The notes under the pieces were generated by a model. It searched no databases. It was not told the origin of the DNA and saw only the letters and a list, made by a program, of their open reading frames with translations. Of a stretch of 64,000 nucleotides of DNA, positions 1 through 12,100 are shown piece by piece. Both the position numbers and the translations under genes were made by a program. How positions within the stretch are numbered: the stretch's first letter is position 1; the number at the start of each line of letters is the position of its first letter. Source of the DNA: Liolophura sinensis (Eukaryota > Mollusca > Polyplacophora > Chitonida > Chitonidae); contig NC_088303.1 in the NCBI RefSeq assembly GCF_032854445.1, positions 3,233,501 through 3,297,500 on the forward strand, given 5' to 3'.

Positions 1-3000
1 ACAGGGCCGGTTCTAACTTCTACAGTTTGCCATGATGAAGGAAAGGTTCTCCCCACTAGGGCAATGTAGCTGTACAGATAGGGCCGGTACTAACTTCTGC
101 AGTTTGCCATGATGAAGGAAAGGTTCTCCCCACTAGGGCAATGTAGCTGTACAGACTGGGCCGGTCCTAACTTCTACAGTTTGCTACCATGAAGGAAAGG
201 CTCTCCCAGCTAGGGCAGTGTAGCTGTACAGACAGGGCTGGTTTTAACTTCGACAGTTTGCTATGATGGAAGAAAGGTTCTCCCAGCTTGTGCAGTGTAG
301 CTGTACAGACTGGGCCGGTTCTAAATTTGACAGTTTGCTACCATGAAAGAAAGGCTCTCCCAGCTAGGGCAGTGCAGCTTGCTATTGTGAAGGAAGGCTC
401 TCCCAGCTAGGGCAGTGTAGCTGTACAGACTGGGCCGGTTCTAACTTTGACAGTTTGACATGTTGAAGGAAAGGTTCTCCCAACTAGGGCAATGTAGCTG
501 TACAGATAGGGCCGGTACTAACTTTGACAGTTTGCCATGATGAAGGAAAGGTTCTCCCAGCTAGGGCAGTGTAGCTGTACAGATACGGCCGGTCCTAATT
601 TCGACAGTTTGCCATGATGAAGGAAAGGTTCTCCACACTAGGGCAATGTAGCTGTACAGGCTGGGCCGGTCCTAACTTCTACAGTTTGCTACCATGAAGG
701 AAAGGCTCTCCCAGCTAGGGCAATGTACCTGTACAGACAGGGCCGGTCCTAACTTCTACAGTTTGCCATGATGAAGGAAAGGTTCTCCCCACTAGGGCAA
801 TGTAGCTGTACAAACTGGGCCGGTCCTAACTTTGACAGTTTGCCATGTTGAAGGAAAGCCTCTCCCAGCTAGGGCAATGTAGCTGTACAGATAGGGCCGG
901 TACTAACTTTGACAGTTTGCCATGATGAAGGAAAGCCTCTCCCAGCTAGGGTAATGTAGCTGTACAGATAGGGCCGGTCCTAACTTCTACAGTTTGCCAT
1001 GATGAAGGAAAGGTTCTCCCAGCTAGGGCAGTGTAGCTGTACAGACTGGGCCGGTCCTAACTTCTGCAGTTTGCCATGATGAAGGAAAGGTTCTCCCAGA
1101 TAGGGCAGTGTAGCTGTACAGACTGGGCCGGTTCTAACTTTGACAGTTTGCCATGATGAAAGAAAAGTTCTCCCAGCTAGGGCAGTGTAGCTGTACAGAC
1201 TGGGCCGGTTCTAACTTTGACAGTTTGCCATGATGAAGGAAAGCCTCTCCCAGCTAGGGTAATGTAGCTGTACAGATAGGGCCGGTCCTAACTTCTACAG
1301 TTTGCCATGATGAAGGAAAGCCTCTCCCAGCTAGGGTAATGTAGCTGTACAGATAGGGCCGGTCCTAACTTCTACAGTTTGCCATGATGAAGGAAAGGCT
1401 CTTGCAGCTAGGGCAATGTAGCTGTACAGATTGGGCCGGTTCTAATTTCGACAGCTTGCCATGATGAAGGAAAGGCTCTCCCAGCTAGGGCAGTGTAGCT
1501 GTACAGACAGGGCTGGTTTTAACTTCGACAGTTTGCCATGATGGAAGAAAGGCTTTCCCAGCTAGGGCAGTGTAGCTGTACAGACTGGGCCGGTTCTAAA
1601 TTTGACAGTTTGCTACCATGAAAGAAATGCTCTCCCAGCTAGGCCAGTGCAGCTTGTTATCATGAAGGAAAGCCTCTCCCAGCTAGGGCAATGTAGCTGT
1701 ACAGACAGGGCCAGTTCTAACTTCTACAGTTTGCTACCATGAAGGAAAGGCTCTCCCAGCTAGGGCAATGTAGCTGTACAGATTGGGCCGGTCCTAACTT
1801 TTACAGTTTGCCATGATGAAGGAAAGGCTCTCCCAGCTAGGGCAATGTAGCTGTACAGACAGAGCCGGTCCTAACTTCTACAGTTTGCCATGATGAAGGA
1901 AAGGCTCTCCCAGCTAGGGCAGTGTAGCTGTACAGACAGGGCCGGTTCTAAATTTGACAGTTTGCTACCATGAAAGAAAGGCTCTCCCAGCTTGGGCAGT
2001 GCAGCTTGCTATCATGAAGGAAAGCCTCTCCCAGCTAGGGCAATGAAGCTGTACAGACAGGGCCGGTCCTAACTTCTACAGTTTGCCATGATGAAGGAAA
2101 GGTTCTCCCCACTAGGGCAATGTAGCTGTACAGACTGGGCCGGTCCTAACTTTGACAGTTTGCCATGTTGAAGGAAAGACTCTCCCAGCTAGGGCAATGT
2201 AGCTGTACAGATAGGGCCGGTACTAACTTTGACAGTTTGCCATGATGAAGGAAAGCCTCTCCCAGCTAGGGTAATGTAGCTGTACAGATAGGGCCGGTCC
2301 TAACTTCTACAGTTTGCCATGATGAAGGAAAGGTTCTCCCAGCTAGGGCAGTGTAGCTGTACAGACTGGGCCGGTCCTACCTTCTGCAGTTTGCCATGAT
2401 GAAGGAAAGGTTCTCCCAGCTAGGGCAGTGTAGCTGTACAGACTGGGCCGGTTCTAACTTTGACAGTTTGCCATGATGAAAGAAAAGTTCTCCCAGCTAG
2501 GGCAGTGTAGCTGTACAGACTGGGCCGGTTCTAACTTTGACAGTTTGCCATGATGAAGGAAAGCCTCTCCCAGCTAGGGTAATGTAGCTGTACAGATAGG
2601 GCCGGTCCTAACTCCTACAGTTTGCCATGATGAAGGAAAGCCTCTCCCAGCTAGGGTAATGTAGCTGTACAGATAGGGCCAGTCCTAACTTCTACAGTTT
2701 GCCATGATGAAGGAAAGGCTCTTGCAGCTAGGGCAGTGTAGCTGTACAGACAGGGCTGGTTTTAACTTCGACAGTTTGCTATGATGAAAGAAAGGCTCTC
2801 CCAGCTAGGGCAGTGTAGCTGTACAGACTGGGCCGGTTTTAAATTTGACAGTTTGCTACCATGAAAGAAAGGCTCTCCCAGCTAGGGAAGTGCAGCTTGC
2901 TATCATGAAGGAAAGCCTCTCCCAGCTAGGGCAATGTAGCTGTACAGACAGGGCCGGTTCTAACTTCTACAGTTTGCTACCATGAAGGAAAGGCTCTCCC

Positions 3001-4345
3001 AGCTAGGGCAATGTAGCTGTACAGACTAGGCCGGTCCTAAATTTCACAGTTTGCCATGATGAAGGAAAGGCTCTCCCAGCTAGGGCAATGTGGCTGTACA
3101 GACAGGGCCTGTCCTAACTTCTACAGTTTGCCATGATGAAGGAAAGGCTCTCCCAGCTAGGGCAGTGTAGCTGTACAGACAGGGCCGGTTCTAAATTTGA
3201 CAGTTTGCTACCATGAAAGAAAGGCTCTCCCAGCTAGGGCAGTGCAGCTTGCTATCATGAAGGAAAGCCTCTCCCAGCTAGGGCAGTGTAGCTGTACAGA
3301 CTGGGCCGGTTCTAACTTCTACAGTTTGCCATGATGAAGGAAAGGTTCTCCCCACTAGGGTAATGTAGCTGTACAGATAGGGCCGGTACTAACTTCTGCA
3401 GTTTGCCATGATGAAGGAAAGGTTCTCCCCACTAGGGCAATGTAGCTCTACAGACTGGGCCGGTCCTAACTTCTACAGTTTGCTACCATGAAGGAAAGGC
3501 TCTCCCAGCTAGGGCAGTGTAGCTGTAAAGACAGGGCTGGTTTTAACTTCGGCAGTTTGCTATGATGGAAGAAAGGCTCTCCCAGCTTGGGCAGTGTAGC
3601 TGTACAGACTGGGCCGGTTCTAAATTTGACAGTTTGCTACCATGAAAGAAAGGCTCTCCCAGCTAGGGCAGTGCAGCTTGCTATCGTGAAGGAAGCCTCT
3701 CCCAGCTAGGGCAGTGTAGCTGTACAGACTGGGCCGGTTCTAACTTTGACAGTTTGCCATGATGAAGGAAAGGTTCTCCCCACTAGGGCAATGTAGCTGT
3801 ACAGATAGGGCCGGTACTAACTTTGACAGTTTGCCATGATGAAGGAAAGGTTCTCCCAGCTAGGGTAATGTAGCTGTACAGATAGGGCCGGTCCTAATTT
3901 CGACAGTTTGCCATGATGAAGGAAAGGTTCTCCCAACTAGGGCAATGTAGCTGTACAGACTGGGCCGGTCCTAACTTCTACAGTTTCCTACCACGAAGGA
4001 AAGGCTCTCCCAGCTAGGGCAATGTAGCTGTACAGACTGGGCCGGTCCTAACTTCTACAGTTTGCCATGATGAAGGAAAGGTTCTCCCCACTAGGGCAAT
4101 GTAGCTGTACAGATTGGGCCGGTTCTAACTTCTACAGTTTGCCATGATGAAGGAAAGGCTCTCCCAGCTAGGGCAGTGTAGCTGTACAGACAGGGTCAGT
4201 TCTAAATTTGACAGTTTGCTACCATGAAAGAAAGGCTCTCCCAGCTAGGGCAGTGCAGCTGTACAGACATGGCCGGTTCTAAATTGGACAGCTTGCCATG
4301 ATGAAGGAAAGGCTCTCCCAGCAAGAGCAGCGTAGTTGTACTGAC
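1..4345. repeat. 77-bp satellite array with higher-order repeats
   Basis: A continuous tandem array covers the left edge of the window and probably extends beyond it. The monomer is about 77 bp; GGGCCGG recurs at 4, 81 and 158. Each unit carries GGGCCGG, a CTAACTT..ACAGTTTG block, ATGAAGGAAAGG, CTCCCAGCTAGGGCA and TGTAGCTGTACAG. Some units are shortened, with AGTGCAGCTTGCTAT replacing the middle. There is higher-order structure: the sequence from about 721 recurs almost identically at 2041 (offset 1320 bp), and the start of the window recurs from about 3300. The last degenerate unit fades out near 4345. No coding capacity is apparent. Confidence 0.95.
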
Positions 4346-4729
4346 AGGAAGGTTCTAAGGTACATTTCTGTTTGGAATAAATGAACGAATGGTTGGGATT
4401 TAACACTGCATGTGCTGCATTTCAGTGATATTAGTCGTCTCCTGGTTAGAATATATTTTTTTATCTCAAAAAATTTCACTAAAATCACGGGAGGCAAGTT
4501 TATGGAAAAGAGCCGGCATAAAAGATAATACTACTTTTTGTCAAATCACTTTCTAAAGGAAATCCATCAGTCTGAAATGTCTGGGCGTCGGATACTCAAC
4601 ATAGCCCTAAGAAACCTTCAGGTGCCTGACAAACCTCTGACTTCAAGCCATGGGCAGATCAACGGGAATTGCATATGCAAACGTCACCTCGTTTGTTATG
4701 GGCTAGAGTCATTTACACATTCATCCCAT
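4346..4729. other. Intergenic, no gene seen
   Basis: Unique-looking AT-rich sequence between the satellite and an old SINE. No ORF with recognisable similarity, RNA gene or repeat was seen. Confidence 0.5.
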
Positions 4730-4945
4730 GATTGTGTTTTTATTCAATTTGATTTGACAATGGCCAGCATTATGGTGAGAGGAAAGCAGGCAGAGCCTGA
4801 GGGATACCTACGACCATCCGCAAGTTGTAGGCAGATCTTCCTACGTTATTGAACTCTGTGACTACATTCATGAGATTGGTAGGAAGCTCCAGGGTCATTG
4901 CGCCGAGCTGGTGTGCTACCCTGCTTGGCCGCGGCGGAAAACACC
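4730..4945 (-). mobile_element. Degenerate tRNA-derived SINE
   Basis: Diverged copy of the SINE family seen at 13889-14161. Matching blocks include GGCCAGCATTATGGTGAG, GCAGAGCCTGAGGG, ACGACCATCCGCA and AGCTCCAGGGTCATTGCG, ending in the tRNA-like head (GTGTGCTACC..TTGGCCGCGG, equivalent to GTGCGCTAACC..TGAGCCACGG). The Pol III head is at the right end, so the element is on the minus strand. The head is heavily mutated, so this is an old, inactive copy. Confidence 0.75.
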
Positions 4946-5450
4946 CAACACAACAATCCCACCCCACGATTGTGTAGCTGAGAAAAAATTCTCACGTCAA
5001 GTTGACACACTGGGACGGTTTATAATAATGTATTGAAAGTTGGAAAAGTTAGAAAAGTCAGCTGTAAGAAATGAAGTTTTTTCTTTCAATTTTGATAATA
5101 TACATAAAAACATCCCCTAAAGTAACAGACATGTATGATAATAAAACACACACACACACACAAAAAACCTTTGAAGAGAGATGATAATTCCAATTATTTA
5201 ATAAAAATCTATATAGCACATTCAAGAATTATTTTAACAAAAAAACATAAAGTCAGAAAAATTGGCTACTGTTCAAAATGACCAAGTACACGAAACACAG
5301 GTTGGCAGAAGATATTCCATACAATTTCCCATTGAAAATGTTGTAATGTGAAACTTTTTGACTTTGTTTTTATTGCCTTTATTCTGTGAATAATCCAAAA
5401 TTTACTTGTTTATTTGACTATTGGTTGACCCCAAATAAAAGAATTTTGTT
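4946..5450. other. Intergenic with a short CA microsatellite
   Basis: AT-rich sequence with a (CA)n run at about 5145-5162. TTTATT, the complement of AATAAA, occurs twice at about 5366-5382 and could serve as a poly(A) signal for the minus-strand Kelch gene, but nothing fixes the transcript end. No other feature was seen. Confidence 0.4.
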
Positions 5451-5469
5451 TTGACGCTACAAATGTTTT

Positions 5470-5650
5470 TCAACCTATTGTCATGTCCCACATCTATTGC
5501 GATCTCTCACATCTACTGTCATGTCACATCTACTGTCATGTCTCACATCTATTGCGATGTCTCACATCTACTGACATGTCACATCTACTGTCATGTCTCA
5601 CATCTCTTGCGATGTCTCACATCTACTGACATGTCTCACACCTATTGTCT
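5470..5650. repeat. About 19-bp minisatellite
   Basis: Roughly nine tandem variants of CATCTACTGTCATGTCTCA, alternating with a variant ending ATTGCGATGTCTCA. The two versions alternate in a larger period. It lies 3' of the Kelch gene, perhaps in its 3' UTR or flank. The short reading frame through it is a repeat artefact. Confidence 0.85.
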
Positions 5651-5920
5651 TTTCCTTTAATGCATAGGCTTCATTTCAGGAAGAGCTCAGTAATGCCATC
5701 AAAAAAATACATGCAGGTAACTTTGTTGCAGAACATTGCAGCCACATGAAAAAATGAATATCATAAGAGTAAACAATATATTGTGTCAAAATTATTCAGT
5801 TACAGAGACTTGAGGTTTAATATCATATTAACAATGAACTTATTTATAGTTAGCATGATGCAAACAACATGTGTCTTCTGGTAACCACTGTCTAACATGA
5901 GATCACTAGTTTACCACACT

Positions 5921-6190
5921 TCACTCAGCATACAACAGCATTTCGTTGACAACAACTTTTTCACAAAGCAAACACTTTGGGACATTCATGTGTAGCTTAA
6001 ATGTTTTCCAGGAGTTGTCTTCTGTGTTGTACACTTGAACCATGTCTACATATTTACAGAAGGAGAAAGTGTAGCCTCCAAAACACAGGATGAGCTTGCC
6101 CACTGTAATGGCCGACAAGCAAGATGAGAGTCTGGGTAAAGAGGTGATCACTGTCCACTGGTCCATGGCTATATCGTAACTCTCGCATTC
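5921..6190 (-). CDS. Kelch-like gene, last coding exon
   Basis: 270 bp including the TGA stop at 5921-5923. It finishes the fourth Kelch repeat (ECESYDIAMDQWTVITSL) and encodes the fifth (KLILCFGGYTF .. EDNSWKTFKLH). The acceptor is TCAACAG|GAATGC, phase 0. Confidence 0.85.
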   Translation of the reverse strand, partial: ECESYDIAMDQWTVITSLPRLSSCLSAITVGKLILCFGGYTFSFCKYVDMVQVYNTEDNSWKTFKLHMNVPKCLLCEKVVVNEMLLYAE

Positions 6191-9100
6191 CTGTTGAACA
6201 GAAGACGAGAAGACATAAAATACCACTATATCTGTATTATCTGTTATGAGATGAAACAGATTAACTGTTAGCCTTCATCGTTAAAGTGTAATCCAAAGCC
6301 AGCTTCTAACCAAATTTACAATCTGGACACTAAGGAACCTTAGAGCAGTACACTGGAATTCACATTTACATGCATGTGACGGTAAACATAATGGTCTCTT
6401 ACAATAGGCTGATAGATTTACTGGCCCTTAAGGATAGCTTGTAACAGGTAGGAAAGTAAGTTAAAACAGCTGGAAGATTCAAACAGAAACCCCAACCACT
6501 TAGCCATAACCAATCAAATCAGGTGTTTATCAGTACACAGGATGTTTTCTGAGGGCTCTAGGTGATTTCGTCCACCCCAAAATCAACTGCCAAAGTTTTT
6601 AAATATTCTGGAGTATATATCATTGTATGTGCAAGCATTGCAGTTGAGCTGAAGTGAGTATGGATTTATGGCAACTCCTTGTCATTTTTAACATTTGATA
6701 CATTTGCATATTCCTTGACAACCATACCCAGATGTCTTCCACTGTGGTGTCTATGCACTGACAGCCTCCAAAGGCAAGCAACTTCCCGTCCAGGGTAACC
6801 ATTTTGTGGTTGGCACGAGCATTTCTCATTTGTGCTCTCTCTGACCAGGAATCTTCGTTTGGCTGAAAACACCACAGGCTAGAGCATGTCCCATTCATGC
6901 CATCATGGCCTCCGGAGATGTAAATGTGATCTTCATGTACACAGCCTGAAACGTGCAAGACATCCATACTTTGATTGACTGATTTACCTTTATTTATTTA
7001 TTTATTTGATTGGTGTTTTACGTCAAGAATATTTCACTAATACGATGGCGACCATCATTATGGCGGGAAGAAACCGGGCAGTGCCCGATGGAAACCCACG
7101 ACCATCCACAGATTGCTGGCAGACCTTCCCACTTACGGTCGATTGATTTATCTGATTCGTGTTTTACTATGTACTCTAGAATATTTCACTTATACAACAG
7201 CAGCCATCATTATGGAGAAGGAAACTCGGCTGAGTCTGGGGGAAATCCAGCACCATCCACAGGTCTCTTGGCAGACCTTGCCAAGTACAACCGGAGAGGG
7301 AGCCCGCACGAGGCAGACTTGAGGCTCCTATGTCACAGTGCAGCGCTAGCATGCTAACAACCAGAGAGCGTACATGCTTTGAAGTGAATCAATCACATTA
7401 GCATATGTCAAGAACTTTACCAATAACTTTTTTTCCTTTTGGTTAGCAATTCAGGTTTTGGCCACAGTAAGTTCACTCCTACATGTATCTCAGCTTCCAG
7501 ACATGTCACATGTTCAATGCACCATCATTTTGAAGTACATGTGAATTCAAGACATCTACTTTCTAAAAGATAACTATTGATTTTGCTTATGTATTATTAA
7601 GAAATAACATTTTGCTCATAATTTTTATAAATGGTAAGACCAAAAACACTGTACATGACTGTTCATTCACAAGTTTACTTAGCTTTTGTACAGTGTGCTT
7701 TTTGTCATATTGTTTATCACACATATTTTGAAACCAATCCATACATGTATCTACTCGAACGTTTTGTTCATTTTTCTTTAATGAAAATTCTTGTACCACC
7801 AGCAATAAAGTCTACATCATTTTTAATATATATGAGACAACCCCATTTCCATGCATGAGCCATACCGTAGACGGCCATGTCCCTCTTAACGTCTAATTTT
7901 TGGTCAGTCATATTGCCTCAATTTTCAGTGCATCCTCTGGATGAGAATCTGATGTTTTCTGTCTTGTTTTATTTTGGCATTTGATTGGTGTTTTAATCCA
8001 TACTCAAGAATATTTTGACTTCACAATTTTGACGGTAGTCAGTATTATGTCATGAGGACACCCAGGGAAACACACAACCATCCGCAGGTTGTTTCCCATG
8101 TACAGCCGGAGAGGAAGCACATGTCATGAGGAAACCCAGGGAAACACACAACCATCCGTAGGTTGTTTCCCACGTACAGCCGGAGAGGAAGCACATATGT
8201 CATGAGGACACCCAGGGAAACACACAACCATCCGCAGGTTGTTTCCCATGTACAGCCGGAGGGGAAGCACATATGGCATGAGGACACCCAAGGAAACACA
8301 CAACCATCCGCAGGTTGTTTCCCATGTACAGCCGGAGAGGAAGCACATATGTCAGGAGGAAACCCAGGGAAACACACAACCATCCGCAGGTTGTTTCCCA
8401 TGTACAGCTGGAGAGGAAGCACATATGGCATGAGGAAACCCAGGGAAACACACAACCATCCACAGGTTGTTTCCCATGTACAGCCGGAGAGGAAGCACAT
8501 ATGGCATGAGGAAACCCAGGGAAACACACAACCATCCGCAGGTTGTTTCCCATGTACAGCCGGAGAGGAAGCACATATGTCATGAGGACACCCAGGGAAA
8601 CACACAACCATCTGCAGGTTGTTTCCCATGTACAGCCGGAGAGTATGCACATATGTCATGAGGAAACCCAGGGAAACACACAACTACCGCAGGTTGTTTC
8701 CCATGTACAGCCGGAGAGGAAGCACATATGTCATGAGGAAACCCAGGGAAACACACAACCATCCGCAGGTTGTTTCCCATGTACAGCCGGAGAGGAAGCA
8801 TATATGGCATGAGGAAACCCAGGGAAACGCACAACCATCCGCAGGTTGTTTCCCATGTACAGCCGGAGAGGAAGCACATATGTCATGAGGAAACCCAGGG
8901 AAACGCACAACCATCCGCAGGTTGTTTCCCATGTACAGCCGGAGAGGAAGCACATATGTCATGAGGACACCCAGGGAAACGCACAACCATCCGCAGGTTG
9001 TTTCCCATGTACAGCCGGAGAGGAAGCACATACGTCATGAGGACACCCAGGGAAACACACAACCATCCGCAGGTTGTTTCCCATGTACAGCCGGAGAGGA

Positions 9101-12100
9101 AGCACATGTCATGAGGACACCCAGGGAAACACACAACCATCCACAGGTTGTTTCCCATGTACAGCCGGAGGGGAAGCACATATGGCATGAGGAAACCCAG
9201 CGAAACACACAACCATCCGCAGGTTGTTTCCCATGTACAGCCGGAGAGGAAGCATATATGGCATGAGGAAACCCAGGGAAACACACAACCATCCGCAGGT
9301 TGTTTCCCATGTACAGCCGGAGAGGAAGCACATATGTCAGGAGGAAACCCAGGGAAACACACAAACATCTGCAGGTTGTTTCCCACGTACAGCCGGAGAG
9401 GAAGCACATATGGCATGAGGAAACCCAGGGAAACACACAACCATCCGCAGGTTGTTTCCCATGTACAGCCGGAGAGGAAGCACATATGGCATGAGGAAAC
9501 CCAGGGAAACACACAACCATCCACAGGTTGTTTCCCATGTACAGCCGGAGAGGAAGCACATATGTCATGAGGAAACCCAGGGAAACACACAACCATCCGC
9601 AGGTTGTTTCCCATGTACAGCCGGAGAGGAAGCACATATGTCAGGAGGAAACCCAGGGAAACACACAACCATCCGCAGGTTGTTTCCCATGTACAGCCGG
9701 AGAGGAAGCACATGTCATGAGGAAACCCAGGGAAACACACAACCATCCGCAGGTTGTTTCCCATGTACAGCCGGAGAGGAAGCACATATGGCATGAGGAA
9801 ACCCAGGGAAACACACAACCATCCGCAGGTTGTTTCCCATGTACAGCCGGAGAGGAAGCACATATAAGCCAGACTTAGTCTTTCTGTTGTACAGTTTGTT
9901 GACTTTTCCTTTAATGAATCACAAAACCTTCCTGAGATTCTTCCTGACAAAGACAAAAAATGTTAGAAATGGCATTCCGAGATCTAAGTTATTACACAAC
10001 TGAAAATTGGACATATCTACATACCTGCGTGTTCGTGTAGCTTGGTGTGCATGGGTTTTGTGTACGTCCACTGATTGGCTGAGGGCAAGTAGCACTCTAC
10101 TGTGTTCTCCATTCCCAAGCAGCTGGCACCCCCAACAGCATAGAGCCTCCCGTTCACACAGCCAACATAAAACAGACTTCTGCATGTGTTCATGGGACAC
10201 AGCTGAAATGCACGTATCAGTAACAAAACACCAGGCTTGTAATTATAGATGAGTATTAAATTTTAACAATTTTTTTACGATGGATGAAAAGAGAAGGAAA
10301 GGATAATGTAACTTTTCAGAAATTAGTTAAGGAATGCTATAAAAGAAGGAAATTTTAAAACAGGGTACTTGTCCATAAATTGCTATTCCTTAATGAGCAT
10401 TTAAAAGGGATACCGAATCGAAGCTGATTGGCTGATAGAGGACATGGGATTTCTTAGGTTAAATCCTGCAGCCTTGGTCATGCTTGAATAAATCTGCCAC
10501 ACCTTCAATTCCGATTACGTTGGTCATAGCCTGGAACTGCCTACCCCTCACACCAGCCAATCAAAAATGATTCTGTATCCCTTTAACAATCATCCACATT
10601 CTGGCAAAATTCCAGCACGCACACATATCATCATGTACTGACTGGCACATGAAATAAATACATTCTTTCCAAATGTACTATGCATTATTACCGGTATTCA
10701 TGTAAGTTTGAGTTTGAATGTGAGATTTAGCACTGATTTGCATGATACTTAAGGTGTAGACTTGGCTTATTCAGGTCATTTAATAAAAATAAAAAAAAGC
10801 ATACCAATAGCTCAAGTATATATGTTTATACATGAGTACTGTACAATATACACTCTGTTGACGTTTAATGATGTCAGCTACATGACCTTTAACTTCAAGG
10901 TAAAACTGAAGGCTTCTAACTTTAAACGTAGTAGGACTTATACTTGTACACAGGTTTTCGTAAAAAAAAAAAATCAAAAATCAAAATTCATCTTGTTTTC
11001 AGCATCTACTACAGAAATGTTGCCCATTTAATTCATCACATATGATGAATGAAACACCGCTGACTTTATTTATACCTCTGTCCACTCAAAGACTCTAGGG
11101 TCAAATCTGTAGACAGCACTTGTGGCAAGCTGGGCCCGGTCATGTTCTGCAGTCTGCCCTCCCAGCAGGTAGACGTAGTTATCCAGGGTACAGGTGCAGT
11201 GTTCATACACCTTGGTCAGTAAACGAGAGGTGTGTTTGTCATAGAGAACAAACGGCTCCGTAGGGCAGTCCAGGTCTGTGTCAGTGCTATCAGGAAGTGC
11301 AGATGTCAGAGCAAACTTTGTCTTGTTGCTCGGCTGCTTCTTCCAGATCCCTTGTTCCAAACCTCCCAAGGTCATCATGACCTCTACACCTTTACGTACC
11401 TTTGAGTTGTTTTCTATGAGCAGTTTGTGGCATAGTTCTGGATGATCTTGGTAATGCTTGAGACGAGAGAGAAAATCCTCAACTTGAATATTGTCCTTGA
11501 CAGCAGAGTTTAACACTGTGCTGATATCTGAATGAGAGTTAGTATATAGGCAGGGTATTCTGACAGTGTTGAGCAGTTTACCGGGAAGCTCACTGGACTG
11601 TTCCATGGCTTCTTTGTTGTTTTGAAGCCATAAAACAATCATCTCAAGCACTTCTTTCTCTGAAACCACATTTAGATCATCACTACCCAAAACTTCGATC
11701 AGCTGATCGAGCGGAAGCTCTTTGAAATGTTCTGTTTCAGAAAACTTTGACAGTGATTTACACAGGAATGATTTCAAGGACAATTGGACTTCTGTTAAAC
11801 CAAAGCTTTTTGCGATGCCATATATAGTGGTGTATGTGTTAATGTTTATTTCATCTGTCAAAAAAGCACAGCAGTAATTCTGAAGGTCTGGGATTTGTAA
11901 ATAGGTGGCTGCAAACAACATCTCCCTAACGCAGGACAGAGACAAGTCACAGGCTGAAGTCTTGATAAAGTTCACAGTCATACTGAGGGCTGATGATGTC
12001 AGATTGGCAAATTGAACAGTTTTTGTTAATGATTCTTTCATGCCACTTCTCAGACAACTATTAAAATACCCAGACTGGGAAGAGAGCAGGGTGGCATTCA

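Noticed and set aside
8045-9956. Many long open frames on both strands (up to 357 codons) with MCFLSGCTWETTCGWLCV-type repeats
   Set aside because: They come from a 76-bp tandem repeat that happens to lack stops. All frames give similar peptides, there is no splice or start context, and the unit is a SINE fragment.
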